A stretch of DNA of 64,000 bases from Spirochaeta lutea (GCF_000758165.1 NZ_JNUP01000066.1:16964-80963); one strand, 5' to 3'. Positions 17,914 to 27,041 are shown, counted from the stretch's first letter. The notes: generated from the sequence alone by a model not told the origin. A program made the numbers and translations.

Positions 17914-20271
17914 ATGGCTGACCAAAACATCGTACCATCGGATCAAACTCTACCCAATAAAATTCGGGTACTCCCCCTGATGGGGAAGCCCATTTTCCCG
18001 GGGATATTTACCCCTTTGATGATAAATAGTCCCGAGGACCTGAAGACGGTGGAGGATGCCCTCCAGAGTGACAATAGTCTCGGGTTAGTGTTGGTTGAAA
18101 ACGAAGAAACTGAGAACCCCAGCAGCAATGATCTATTCTCTGTAGGCACCCTGGCGAAGATCGTGAAGAAGATAAATCTCCCGGACGGGGGCATGAATAT
18201 TTTCATATCCACGATAAAACGCTTCAAGATTAAGAAGGTCATCCAATCCGAGATTCCTATTACGGTTGCCGTGGAATACCCCGAAGAGGTTCTCGATGAT
18301 ACCCTGGAGGTTAAGGCCCTCACCCGGAGTCTGATTACGGAGATGAAGGCTGTCTCGGAGAACAACCCCCTTTTCTCCGAGGAGATGCGGTTGAATATGG
18401 TCAACATTGATCAGCCCGGAAAGATTGCTGACTTTATTACCTCGATTCTCAATATCGACCGGGAGGAGCAGCAGCGTGTCCTGGAGACCTTCGGTATAAA
18501 AAAACGGATGGAACGGGTCCTGCTCTTCATTAAGAAAGAGCAGGAACTACTAAAAATCCAGAAGAAAATCCAGAATCAGATCAACGATAAGATTGAAAAG
18601 AGCCAGAGGGATTACTTCCTGCGTGAACAGCTTAAGGCCATTAAGCAGGAGCTGGGAATCGCCGTGGACGGGAAGACCGAGGAGTATAACCGGTTCAAGG
18701 AGATAGTAGATTCTCTTGAGGTCGAGGATGATATCAGGGAGCAGATCGAGAAGGAGCTGGATAAATTCGCCCTGATGGAACCCAACAGTTCGGATTACCA
18801 TGTAACCAGGAATTACCTGGACACCATTGTCAGCCTCCCCTGGAACGATCCGCCCCCGGTGGAGATCGACCTCAAGAAGGCCCAACGGATACTGGATGCT
18901 GATCACTATGGTCTGGAGGATGTGAAGGAGCGGATCCTGGAATTCATTGCCGTACATAAGATGAAGAAAGACTTCAGGGGATCTATTATCCTGTTGGTCG
19001 GTCCCCCGGGGGTAGGTAAAACCAGTATCGGCAAATCTATTGCCCGGGCTCTGGGGCGGAAATTTTTCCGTTTCAGTGTGGGAGGAATGCGGGACGAGGC
19101 CGAAATCAAGGGACATCGCCGAACCTATGTGGGAGCCATGCCCGGAAAAATCATCCAAGGATTGAAAATTGTGAAAACCAAGGATCCGGTTTTCATGATT
19201 GATGAGATAGATAAACTAGGTGCTAGTTTCCAGGGGGATCCGTCCAGTGCACTTCTTGAGGTTCTGGATTCTGAGCAAAACAATAGCTTCCGCGACCATT
19301 ATTTGGACCTCCCCTTCGATGTTTCCCGGGTATTGTTTATTGCAACGGCCAATAGCCTGGATACCATTCCTCGACCCCTCATGGATAGGATGGAGATTAT
19401 CCGGTTATCCGGGTACATAACCAAGGAAAAACTTTCCATTGCGAAAAAATACATTATACCCAAAAGCCTAGACCGGAACGGAATGACCAAGGACCAGGTT
19501 CAATTCGACTACAAGGCCCTTACCGCCATAGCGGAAGGCTACGCCAGGGAAGCCGGGATGCGAAATTTTGAAAAGGCAGTGGATAAGGTCAATCGAAAGA
19601 TCGCCAAAAAACTTCTGGTTGAAGAGGTACAGCCGCCGGTTACAGTGACCCGGGAGGACCTCACAACCTACCTCGGCCAGCCCTACTTCCGGGAGGATGA
19701 CGCGAAAACCATTATTGCACCCGGCATGGTTACCGGACTTGCCTGGACAAACTTCGGTGGGGACACCCTGATAATTGAAAGTGTAGCAGTACCCGGTAAG
19801 GAGGGGTTCAAGCTAACCGGGCAGATGGGAAGTGTCATGCAGGAATCGGCAAATATTGCCTACACCTACGTGCGCTATCTGGCGGATTCCCTGGGAATCG
19901 CTGGAGACTGGTTCTCTAAACACACCATCCATATCCATATTCCTGCCGGGGCTACTCCCAAGGACGGTCCCAGCGCGGGAATTACCATGGCCAGCACCCT
20001 GGTTAGTCTGGCTCTCGGGAAAAAGGTTAGCAAGAAAATAGCCATGACCGGGGAGCTATCCCTCGCCGGCAGGGTGCTCCCCATCGGCGGTTTGAAGGAG
20101 AAGACAATCGCGGCAAAACGAGCTACTATAAAGGACATCATCATTCCAAAAGCGAATGAGCGGGATCTGGATGAGATTCCCGATTATGTTAAAAAAGGCC
20201 TGACCTTTCACCCTGTGGAGGAAATGGCAGAGGTATTACGGATCCTCTTCGGAGAGCTAAAGGATGCCTGA
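17914..20271 (+). CDS. lon: ATP-dependent protease Lon
   Basis: 785 residues from the ATG at 17914, chosen over the TTG at 17884 because AGAGG lies 6 nt upstream. Domains in order: LON substrate-binding domain (about 15-210), coiled region, AAA+ ATPase with Walker A GPPGVGKTS (about 363) and MIDEIDKLG as Walker B, and the LonA proteolytic domain. The catalytic Ser687 lies in PKDGPSAG and Lys728 in GGLKEK. It degrades damaged and regulatory proteins in the cytoplasm as a hexamer. Monocistronic as far as can be seen; no heat-shock operator was recognised upstream. Confidence 0.97.
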   Translation: MADQNIVPSDQTLPNKIRVLPLMGKPIFPGIFTPLMINSPEDLKTVEDALQSDNSLGLVLVENEETENPSSNDLFSVGTLAKIVKKINLPDGGMNIFISTIKRFKIKKVIQSEIPITVAVEYPEEVLDDTLEVKALTRSLITEMKAVSENNPLFSEEMRLNMVNIDQPGKIADFITSILNIDREEQQRVLETFGIKKRMERVLLFIKKEQELLKIQKKIQNQINDKIEKSQRDYFLREQLKAIKQELGIAVDGKTEEYNRFKEIVDSLEVEDDIREQIEKELDKFALMEPNSSDYHVTRNYLDTIVSLPWNDPPPVEIDLKKAQRILDADHYGLEDVKERILEFIAVHKMKKDFRGSIILLVGPPGVGKTSIGKSIARALGRKFFRFSVGGMRDEAEIKGHRRTYVGAMPGKIIQGLKIVKTKDPVFMIDEIDKLGASFQGDPSSALLEVLDSEQNNSFRDHYLDLPFDVSRVLFIATANSLDTIPRPLMDRMEIIRLSGYITKEKLSIAKKYIIPKSLDRNGMTKDQVQFDYKALTAIAEGYAREAGMRNFEKAVDKVNRKIAKKLLVEEVQPPVTVTREDLTTYLGQPYFREDDAKTIIAPGMVTGLAWTNFGGDTLIIESVAVPGKEGFKLTGQMGSVMQESANIAYTYVRYLADSLGIAGDWFSKHTIHIHIPAGATPKDGPSAGITMASTLVSLALGKKVSKKIAMTGELSLAGRVLPIGGLKEKTIAAKRATIKDIIIPKANERDLDEIPDYVKKGLTFHPVEEMAEVLRILFGELKDA

Positions 20272-20400
20272 GGTTGGGCTTAAACATGGCACCCTCTTCT
20301 CCTCCCGATGGATACCATCTCAGAACAATCAACTAAGGTACGGTGTAAATAACCTATGACTACTCTTACGACTGGTTCCCGATATCGGGAAGGAGATTCT

Positions 20401-21345
20401 ATGTTCACCCCGCCGGCAATCCAATTGATCTTCCTGGCGGCGGCTCTTATCCTGACAGGATGCGGCGCTGAAGAGACCCAGGCTTCTACTGGAGGATTGA
20501 CGGCTCAGCCCAGTTCTAGCTCTTCCAACTCACCCGCTCCGGTGTCCCATGGAGTACCGGGGACAAAACTGGCTGATGGGGATACCAGAACAGCTGACCG
20601 GCTTCATCCCCGGTTTCAATTAACCAAGAATGAACTTACGCGTCTCTTGAAAGAAACGGCTTCCCGGGAACCCGGGGCAATTACCGATGATATAGAGGAA
20701 GCCATCCTCTCCCGTCCCCAGGTGTTCCTGGACCTGGCAGCCCGGATCCTGGATGAATACCCGGCAGATCTGGTTCTGGTGGATAAAAACCATGCCCTAC
20801 CCGCGGATTATATTCCCCCGGATCTCGTTGCTATGACAGAGTATCCTCAGCTCTACCTGAACCGGAATGATCTCCGTCTCCGGAAACGGATTATACCGGA
20901 TCTCCTAGCCATGGTGGAGGCTGCGGACCAAGCAGGGGCACGACTGGTGCTCTCCAGCACCTACCGGAGCTTTGAATATCAGGACGGCCTGTTCCAGCGT
21001 CATGTCCGAGAAATGGGAGAAGCAGAGGCATCCAGGGTGAGTGCTAGGCCGGGGACGAGCCAACACCAGTTGGGTACGGTAGTCGATTTTGGCTCCATCA
21101 CCCCGGAGTACGCCCGGCACCCCGGGGGTATCTGGCTGGCAGCCGAGGCGTGGCGATACGGGTTTAGTCTGTCTTACCCCGAGGGATATGAGGCGCTTAC
21201 CGGATATGACTATGAGCCCTGGCATTTCCGCTGGATCGGGCGACCGGCAGCACGGCTCGAGCATGAGTTTTTCCAGGGAATTCAGCAGCGCTTCCTCCTT
21301 GCCTGGCAACACCTCGCAGGCAGCCTCAGCGCTGCACTTCGGTAA
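20401..21345 (+). CDS. VanY/M15B D-alanyl-D-alanine carboxypeptidase, lipoprotein
   Basis: 314 residues from the ATG at 20401, chosen for the AAGGAG 6 nt upstream and because it opens the signal peptide. The lipobox LTGC lies near 20. A Ser/Pro linker is followed by a helical region and the LAS/M15 peptidase domain. Zinc-site motifs are RPGTSQHQLGTVVDF (SxHxxGxxxD) and EPWHFRW (second His), with STYRSFEYQ upstream; all are intact. It likely trims the terminal D-Ala of peptidoglycan stems from an anchored periplasmic position. Its stop codon lies just before the ribosome site of the U32 gene, so the two are co-transcribed. Confidence 0.9.
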   Translation: MFTPPAIQLIFLAAALILTGCGAEETQASTGGLTAQPSSSSSNSPAPVSHGVPGTKLADGDTRTADRLHPRFQLTKNELTRLLKETASREPGAITDDIEEAILSRPQVFLDLAARILDEYPADLVLVDKNHALPADYIPPDLVAMTEYPQLYLNRNDLRLRKRIIPDLLAMVEAADQAGARLVLSSTYRSFEYQDGLFQRHVREMGEAEASRVSARPGTSQHQLGTVVDFGSITPEYARHPGGIWLAAEAWRYGFSLSYPEGYEALTGYDYEPWHFRWIGRPAARLEHEFFQGIQQRFLLAWQHLAGSLSAALR

Positions 21346-21356
21346 AGGAGATTTCC

Positions 21357-22742
21357 TTGGAACTACTAGCACCAGCCGGCAGCCTCGATAAATTGCACTA
21401 TGCATACCGCTACGGCGCAGATGCCGCGTACATCGGATTGCCCGGTTTTTCTCTCCGGGCAAAGGCCGACAACATAGCAACGGATAACCAGGACAGTCCC
21501 GAGAGTATCCGCAGGGTGAAGGGCTCTAAAAAACTCTACTGCACACTAAATATCTATTTTCATAATAACGATGTAGAAGAACTGAAATCCCAGCTGGATC
21601 GAATCGAAACCTACCCCTTTGACGGATTCATTATCAGCGACATCGGCATTCTCCCGATTCTCCAGAAGAGATTTCCTGATAAGGAACTCCACCTGAGCAC
21701 TCAAGCCAACTGCGTCAACCGGGAAGCGGCGAAGATGTACCATTCCATGGGATTCTCACGGATTGTGCCAGGCCGGGAGCTCAGCCTCCCCGAGATCCGG
21801 GAGATCAAAGATGGGGTTCCGGATCTTGAGATTGAGGCATTCATCCATGGAGCGATGTGTCTGGCCTACTCAGGACGCTGCTTCTTATCGTCCTGGATGA
21901 GCGGAAGATCGGCAAACAAGGGCGACTGCGCTCATTCCTGCCGCTGGGGATACCGGGTTGCACTAGAAGAAGAGATGAGGCCCGGTGAGTATTACCCGTT
22001 GGACGAGGAGGAGGGTCCTTCGGGTACGGGCTACACTACGATCATGTCCAGCAAGGACATCTGCATGATTGATTATCTCTCGGAGCTGCGGGCTGCCGGG
22101 GTGGATAGCCTGAAAATTGAAGGCCGAATGAAGAGTCTCTACTATGTTGCCATGATCACCCGGGCGTACCGGAAGGAACTGGATCGGATCTCCCGGCTCT
22201 CCGATATCGAGATTGACCTTCGCTCCCGGGAGACCCAGCCCTTCATCGATGAGCTCTACCACGTAAGTCACCGTGAATTTTCCACTGGGTTCTATTTCGG
22301 GAGAACCGATATCCAAAAACCGACTACCGAGAACTACCGGCGAAGCCATCTCTTTCTTGGAAGTCTGGAGGAAACCCCGCCGGAGGTATCCGAGCCGAAC
22401 CAGATTCCCCAGGAGGACTCCCAATGGACCCTCCCGGTCTACCTGGATGTAAAAAACCACATTACCCAGGAACACGCCTTAGAACTGGTAACCCCGGATA
22501 TCCCCTTCATTCCCCTGGAGCCCGGAACCTTCAGGTTCATTAATGCCCAAGGCAGCATCCACGATTCAGCCACCCACGGTAAACCCTGGTTCATCCAGAT
22601 AAAAAGGTCAGCCCTGGCGCGAGGCAGGGTATCCCACGCCCCCCTACCGCCGATCCAGACCCAGGCATCCTCAGCCCCACCATCCCCCCATCCGGGATGG
22701 ATACTTCGACGACGGATTCTGGATACCCCACCAACTCCATAA
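21357..22742 (+). CDS. Peptidase U32 family protein (RlhA/TrhP-like)
   Basis: 461 residues starting with TTG at 21357; AAAGGAG lies 6 nt before it and no ATG fits. The sequence opens MELLAPAGSLDKLHYAYRYG, the typical U32 N-terminus, and carries the U32 signature EAFIHGAMCLAYSGRCFLSS plus a Cys cluster (GDCAHSCRW) that probably binds an Fe-S centre. Family members named peptidases have proved to be RNA hydroxylation enzymes (RlhA on 23S rRNA, TrhP on tRNA). Which branch this belongs to cannot be decided by eye. Second gene after the VanY-type lipoprotein. Confidence 0.88.
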   Translation: MELLAPAGSLDKLHYAYRYGADAAYIGLPGFSLRAKADNIATDNQDSPESIRRVKGSKKLYCTLNIYFHNNDVEELKSQLDRIETYPFDGFIISDIGILPILQKRFPDKELHLSTQANCVNREAAKMYHSMGFSRIVPGRELSLPEIREIKDGVPDLEIEAFIHGAMCLAYSGRCFLSSWMSGRSANKGDCAHSCRWGYRVALEEEMRPGEYYPLDEEEGPSGTGYTTIMSSKDICMIDYLSELRAAGVDSLKIEGRMKSLYYVAMITRAYRKELDRISRLSDIEIDLRSRETQPFIDELYHVSHREFSTGFYFGRTDIQKPTTENYRRSHLFLGSLEETPPEVSEPNQIPQEDSQWTLPVYLDVKNHITQEHALELVTPDIPFIPLEPGTFRFINAQGSIHDSATHGKPWFIQIKRSALARGRVSHAPLPPIQTQASSAPPSPHPGWILRRRILDTPPTP

Positions 22743-22930
22743 CCTCAGGGCGCTTTCCCATACATTGCCCATTGGAGATGGAAAAACAGCAGCGGGGATT
22801 CAATGAACCGGAGGGCTTATGATGCATAGGTAGAATACGGGCCGTAATTGACTGTATCCTGGGCGATAGGCTGTACCGAGCCATGCCGGCGGTACTATCC
22901 CTGGGCTTGTAACCGGACTGCACCCTTAGT
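22743..22930. other. Gene-free interval before repeat copy 2
   Basis: This stretch and the repeat at 22931-23035 make up a 350-base gap between convergent genes. No frame in it has a ribosome site or protein-like composition. Apart from the repeat no structure was recognised. Confidence 0.6.
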
Positions 22931-23035
22931 TAGTGCGCAAAAGGTTGTAAACGACACCAGATATAGCGGAGCAACCGAGGATTCTTCCCATGGGTGGTGT
23001 CGCCGGGATGAACAGTTACAACCTTTTGCCCACGA
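22931..23035. repeat. Palindromic intergenic repeat, copy 2
   Basis: Same 105-bp element as at 11382-11486 in the opposite orientation. Ends are TAGTGCGCAAAAGGTTGTAA and the complement of TCGTGGGCAAAAGGTTGTAA. The block complementary to TCCGCTATATCTGGTG is fully kept, as is CACCCATGGG in the centre. It lies in the convergent gap between the U32 gene and the gene at 23093. Confidence 0.85.
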
Positions 23036-23092
23036 CCCACCCCGTATCTGTCACACACTAGCGGCCTAGGCGCATTATGCCTGGGATTGCTA

Positions 23093-23857
23093 CTATCGAC
23101 GGCTGAATCGTCGGAAGCGTTCGTACTCCTCGAAGGATCTCACAAGGGTGTCTGTGATTCGTCGCAAGGGAAACGCCCTGCTCTCTAGTATCAAATCCGC
23201 CGCATCACCGAACCACAGCCCCTGGGTGCCTGCTAGAAAATCCTGCCAGGTTGTATTCATATCATCCGCGTCCCGGAGCAAATGTTCCACCCTGGCTTGT
23301 AGGGTATGCAGCTCCTGGTACCCTCGTAATGGCCCGTTTAGTACCATCCCGATTTGCTGAATCTCCTGGCAGATTTCAGTGTACAATCTTCCCTGCCGCT
23401 CATCGATCCTCGTAAATCGCTGGTAGTCTTCCGGAGCCGCCAGGGCAAGACTCGATATAACCTGCGCCTGTTCCAGGGCTTCTTGATCCAGGGGCACACC
23501 GGGGAGCAGAGACTCTACATCACCCCGGAACTCCTCAACCAATCTGGTAAATGCGCCGCGGGAATCCGCCAAGGAATCGTAACAGGCCACATCACCCCGC
23601 CAGGGCTGGGGAATGGTGGGGAGATAAAACCCCCACCTGTCTAGCAAGGAATCCATCAATGCCCGGAACGGGGGAAAGAAATCTTCAGGATACACCAAAT
23701 AATCGTTGATTCTGCTTTCGAATCCCCATGGAAATAGCGCCCCAAAATCCACCAGGAGCGACTCTCCTTCTTCCAGAAATCCGGGACTAGTAATTTCAGG
23801 CAGCACCCGTAGGATCAGATCGGGCCTCAGGGGGGTAGACCAAAATTGCAAAATCAT
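23093..23857 (-). CDS. Conserved-looking protein of unknown function
   Basis: 254 residues from the ATG at 23857. No family recognised. It has no signal peptide or membrane helix. The N-terminal half is rich in Pro and aromatics (DFGALFPWGFESRINDYLVY). The C-terminal half looks helical and acidic/basic mixed, with a run of heptad-like residues around the EICQEIQQIG region, ending FEEYERFRRFSRR. It is divergent from the DUF1015 gene. A -10-like CATACT ends 6 nt before the ATG and shares a palindromic TTGCAA -35 with the other side. A TTG at 23893 would overlap that promoter. Confidence 0.6.
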   Translation of the reverse strand: MILQFWSTPLRPDLILRVLPEITSPGFLEEGESLLVDFGALFPWGFESRINDYLVYPEDFFPPFRALMDSLLDRWGFYLPTIPQPWRGDVACYDSLADSRGAFTRLVEEFRGDVESLLPGVPLDQEALEQAQVISSLALAAPEDYQRFTRIDERQGRLYTEICQEIQQIGMVLNGPLRGYQELHTLQARVEHLLRDADDMNTTWQDFLAGTQGLWFGDAADLILESRAFPLRRITDTLVRSFEEYERFRRFSRR

Positions 23858-23863
23858 GAGGGT

Positions 23864-23893
23864 AGTATGCAGCCAGCATGGACGGTCTTGCAA
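23864..23893 (-). promoter_or_regulatory. Predicted leaderless promoter, leftward arm of a shared -35
   Basis: TTGCAA (23893-23888, its own reverse complement), 18-bp spacer, CATACT (23869-23864), then 6 nt to the ATG at 23857. The -10 is weak. Confidence 0.4.
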
Positions 23894-23916
23894 GAGCTTT
23901 CGTCCCTGGGTATGCT
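23888..23916 (+). promoter_or_regulatory. Predicted leaderless promoter of DUF1015 gene
   Basis: TTGCAA (23888-23893), 17-bp spacer, TATGCT (23911-23916), then 7 nt to the ATG at 23924. No Shine-Dalgarno. Confidence 0.55.
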
Positions 23917-23923
23917 CCTATCC

Positions 23924-25288
23924 ATGACATCCATGAATAAAACCTATGCAAAGACACTTGAGGCCCTGGGTATCCGGTTTCCCCGGCTGCTCATGCCCGC
24001 ACCGGAAGTCCCCATTGAGACCTGGGGGGTTGTAGCCTGCGATCAGCACACCAGCGACCGGGATTATTGGAACCGGTTATCCAAGGCTATCGGATCAAAC
24101 CCCTCTACCCTGCCCCTGATTTTCCCGGAGGTGTACCTGGAGGACCCGGATCGTCAGGATCGGATTCAGCGGATCCACCAGACGATGCAGCACTACCTTG
24201 ACCAAGGGCTCCTGCAGGATGTGGGTGAACAGCTCATCTACATTGAACGAACCACGGAAGCATCGGGGCTGCGTCAGGGGATCCTCCTCGCCATGGATCT
24301 GGAGTATTACGATTACTCCAAGGGATCCACCAGTCTTATCCGGGCGACCGAGGGGACCATCCTCGACCGCATCCCACCCCGGGTACAGGTGCGTAAAGGG
24401 GCTCCCCTGGAGTTGCCCCATATCATGATCCTCATCGACGACCCTGATCAGGGCATCATCGAGCCCCTGGCTTCCCAAAAAAACTCGGATGCCCGCGTTT
24501 ACACCACCGACCTGCTGCTCGGCGGAGGCCATATTGAAGGGTACTCCATCAAAGATTCCGGGACAATTCAGACCATCCTTTCAGGACTGCAGAATCTGGC
24601 CTCCGCTGACACTACCAAGAAGCGGTACGGAACCGACACTCCCCTGCTCTTTGCCATGGGCGACGGCAACCATTCCCTGGCAACAGCCAAGACGGTATGG
24701 GAGGAGTTGAAGGCCGCAGCGGTTCAGGAGCACGGAACCTGGGAACATCTGGTGGATCATCCCGCCCGCTTTGCTTTGGCGGAAATTGTAAACCTCCACA
24801 GCCCGGGCCTCCGGTTTGAACCCATCCACCGTACCCTCTTTGGCGTCTCCGGGGAGGAGCTCCAGGAGGTATTAAAGGGTGATTTTAACGCCCGTATTAC
24901 TCCCATGGCGGAAGATACCCTGCAGGCATTTCTGGAAGGGAACCCGGCTGGTCAAAAAGCTGCCGGAATCTACGATGGGGATCAATGGTACTGCGCCGAG
25001 TTCCCCGAGGATGAAGAGCGCCTTCCCAACGCCCTGGTGGATTTGGCCTTTGAGACCCTTCGAAGCAGGAATCCCAAGGCGACCATAGATTTCATCCATG
25101 GTTGGAACCACACCAAGAATTTTGCAAAACAGGGCTCAGCGGTTTCGACATTTTTCCCGGTAATTGCCCGGGACCGGCTCTTTGACTATGTAATTAACCA
25201 GGGTTCCCTGCCCCGAAAAGCCTTCTCCATGGGAGATGCCGAGGAAAAACGCTATTATATCGAATCCCGCCGGATCTTACCCAGTTGA
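23924..25288 (+). CDS. DUF1015 family protein
   Basis: 454 residues from the ATG at 23924, placed by the promoter 7 nt upstream; ATG 23933 is the alternative. The N-terminal part carries ETWGVVACDQHTSDRDYW. The central block AMGDGNHSLATAKTVWE is the family's DGxH motif, similar to the nucleotide-binding motif of ParB-fold enzymes. HPARFALAEIVNLHSPGL follows. Length fits DUF1015 proteins. The function is not established here; a small-molecule kinase role, as known for other ParB-fold proteins, is only a suggestion. It is cytoplasmic. The next gene starts 46 bases downstream with its own promoter. Confidence 0.8.
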   Translation: MTSMNKTYAKTLEALGIRFPRLLMPAPEVPIETWGVVACDQHTSDRDYWNRLSKAIGSNPSTLPLIFPEVYLEDPDRQDRIQRIHQTMQHYLDQGLLQDVGEQLIYIERTTEASGLRQGILLAMDLEYYDYSKGSTSLIRATEGTILDRIPPRVQVRKGAPLELPHIMILIDDPDQGIIEPLASQKNSDARVYTTDLLLGGGHIEGYSIKDSGTIQTILSGLQNLASADTTKKRYGTDTPLLFAMGDGNHSLATAKTVWEELKAAAVQEHGTWEHLVDHPARFALAEIVNLHSPGLRFEPIHRTLFGVSGEELQEVLKGDFNARITPMAEDTLQAFLEGNPAGQKAAGIYDGDQWYCAEFPEDEERLPNALVDLAFETLRSRNPKATIDFIHGWNHTKNFAKQGSAVSTFFPVIARDRLFDYVINQGSLPRKAFSMGDAEEKRYYIESRRILPS

Positions 25289-25299
25289 AGGGTGGTCAA

Positions 25300-25328
25300 T
25301 TGATTTTTTTCGCCCACGGGGCTACATT
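25300..25328 (+). promoter_or_regulatory. Predicted leaderless promoter of secreted protein gene
   Basis: TTGATT (25300-25305), 17-bp spacer, TACATT (25323-25328), then 6 nt to the ATG at 25335. No Shine-Dalgarno. Confidence 0.6.
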
Positions 25329-25334
25329 GACTCC

Positions 25335-26285
25335 ATGAGGTCAAGAAGCCCCGGGGGCATCTTCATTATTGCCGTACTCCTCTGGTTTGTTACCCTTGGG
25401 CATGCTGGAGCTCAGACCGACGCCTATACCTTTGTGTTCCTGGGAATTCACGATGGAGAGGGAGTACTTTCCCCTGCCGAGTCTCGGGTACTGGAAAACA
25501 GACTTGCCTCCTTCCTCATACAAATAGAACAACTTGAATCCTATGATTTCCTTTTCCCGGAAGACGCATCCCAGATACGTCAGGGGATTATAACCCCCAC
25601 CAGGAGGGAGATAAGCAGCCAAGCAATTCCCGAGGTTTGGAATCCCCTGGCCCGGGGAATCATCATCGGTGAAATCAACAGGATTAGCGGTGTTTTTTAC
25701 CTTGATCTCCAGATATTCAGCAGATCCACCGGGCGTCTACTGCTTTCCCAGCAGAGTGAATTTGCCAGTTTCCAGGCCATGGTGTCCGAATTGCGGGGAA
25801 CTACCTTCAGGCTCTTCGGCATTGAAGACACCCCATCCCAGGGGCTGACCCAGGGGCTCGCCCAGCAGGGGAACACACCGCTCTTCCAGGAATCCCCCAC
25901 CGTCGCCATGATTCAGGGCCGCTGGATCGGGGATACTGGCATTGGCACCGTAACGGTAAACCGCGATGGAACCGCGGTAGCAGGACTCGGAGACGATGAG
26001 CAAATGCAGCTCCAGGTTCGCATAGAGGGCGGTGTAATTCGGGTACGGCAGAATGAACCCAATAGTCCCAAGATGTATATGACCCTATTCCCCTACAGCA
26101 TAGCCACCCAAATAGTACAGTTGGCCCGGCCTATGAGCTGGGAGTTTCAGTTGTCCATGGACGGTAAGCGGTTGGTTGGCAATAAATTTACCTCCTACGT
26201 TACCGTAGATCAGGGTGTGGTCACCAGGGTTGATAACACCTACTTCAGAGAGGCCGTCTGGACCCGGCCAGAAACCGGGGAATAA
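25335..26285 (+). CDS. Secreted protein of unknown function
   Basis: 316 residues from the ATG at 25335, which opens a signal peptide (GIFIIAVLLWFVTLGHAGAQ). The longer frame from 25236 overlaps the DUF1015 gene and is rejected. The first domain (about 25-180) alternates strands and helices (FVFLGIHDGEGVLSPAESRV ... ARGIIIGEINRISG) in a way that loosely recalls CsgG/TolB-N-type periplasmic folds. The second (about 200-316) is beta-rich with GTVTVNRDGTAV, like a small lipocalin or calycin-type barrel. Both are guesses from pattern only. Confidence 0.6.
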   Translation: MRSRSPGGIFIIAVLLWFVTLGHAGAQTDAYTFVFLGIHDGEGVLSPAESRVLENRLASFLIQIEQLESYDFLFPEDASQIRQGIITPTRREISSQAIPEVWNPLARGIIIGEINRISGVFYLDLQIFSRSTGRLLLSQQSEFASFQAMVSELRGTTFRLFGIEDTPSQGLTQGLAQQGNTPLFQESPTVAMIQGRWIGDTGIGTVTVNRDGTAVAGLGDDEQMQLQVRIEGGVIRVRQNEPNSPKMYMTLFPYSIATQIVQLARPMSWEFQLSMDGKRLVGNKFTSYVTVDQGVVTRVDNTYFREAVWTRPETGE

Positions 26286-26293
26286 TAGATCTT

Positions 26294-26399
26294 AAATGCT
26301 CAAAAGACTGCACCCTTCTACCCCGGCGACCCTTACCCCTGGGTTGGCTCCGGGACTGTTCCGCTACATCCGGTGTTGTTTACGACCTTTTGCGTAGTC
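26294..26399. repeat. Palindromic intergenic repeat, copy 3 (diverged)
   Basis: It aligns over its full length with copy 1 in the same orientation. Matches include CCCCGGCGACCC, CTGTTCCGCTACATCCGGTG and GTTTACGACCTTTTGCG; the left terminus is decayed (TGCTCAAAAGACTG). It lies in the convergent gap between 26285 and 26483. Confidence 0.7.
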
Positions 26400-26482
26400 T
26401 TGAAGGTGTCGGTGATACTCGAACGAGGGTACTACCGATAGAAAGGCGCATTGAAAGCTCATCCTTCCGGAATCCCATGGAA

Positions 26483-26977
26483 TCAATGGGTTTTTCGGAG
26501 GGTAAAATCACTCACCACTCCATTCTCCGGGGTTGAAGCCGGGGATTTAGGTTGCTTTGCCTTCCCCGGGCGTATCATTCCCATAAGTAATGACAACAGG
26601 GCAGCCGCTGCACCGGCACCCAAGTACATCGACCGAGGGGGAGCTCGGTAGGTTGGAGCCTTTAGGATTGTTCCGCTCGTTTGGGGCTGATTGAAGTCGG
26701 GCTTTGTTTGTATTCGAACCAATACCTGATTTGGACCAACGTACCCGAGGGAATGTGCCTTGGCTTGGAGCAACTCCGAACTGGTTTCCGCCCGAATCAT
26801 ACGGTTTGTCAATTCGGCTTGGAGGGTTTCCAGCCGGGCGTTGTTCCTCTCTAGCTCAGCCAGATACTCACGTTTGCTTTGAAGATCTACATAACCGCCG
26901 GGCCCATAGATCCCCAGGCCCACCATATACACAAGAACACCTAATGTTATAGAGAAAAATATCTGTGACAGCTTCAT
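26483..26977 (-). CDS. FtsB/DivIC-like septum formation protein with second membrane helix
   Basis: 164 residues from the ATG at 26977. A membrane helix at about 5-25 is directly followed by YGPGGY and a coiled coil (REYLAELERNNARLETLQAE), then SSELLQAKAHSLGYVGPNQV. This is the order seen in FtsB/DivIC proteins of the divisome. A second hydrophobic helix near 115-135 (GAGAAAALLSLLMGMI) and a basic/Thr tail are not usual for FtsB. It is divergent from the acidic-protein operon. The family call is fair; the extra helix is an oddity. Confidence 0.75.
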   Translation of the reverse strand: MKLSQIFFSITLGVLVYMVGLGIYGPGGYVDLQSKREYLAELERNNARLETLQAELTNRMIRAETSSELLQAKAHSLGYVGPNQVLVRIQTKPDFNQPQTSGTILKAPTYRAPPRSMYLGAGAAAALLSLLMGMIRPGKAKQPKSPASTPENGVVSDFTLRKTH

Positions 26978-27011
26978 CCTGTTTGAAGTAACGGTGTATA
27001 ATAGATTAAAC

Positions 27012-27041
27012 TTAACCAAATAGCGGTTATGATCGTATAAT
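27012..27041 (+). promoter_or_regulatory. Predicted promoter of the acidic-protein/DUF115 operon
   Basis: TTAACC (27012-27017), 18-bp spacer, perfect TATAAT (27036-27041). A leader of about 50 nt with AGGAG before the ATG at 27098 follows. Confidence 0.5.

Noticed and set aside
22848..23069. 73-codon frame across repeat copy 2
   Set aside because: No ribosome site; the sequence is explained by the palindromic repeat.
25261..25310. Terminator after the DUF1015 gene (T-run at 25304-25310)
   Set aside because: Only a 4-bp ACCC/GGGT stem precedes it and the T-run is the spacer of a good promoter.
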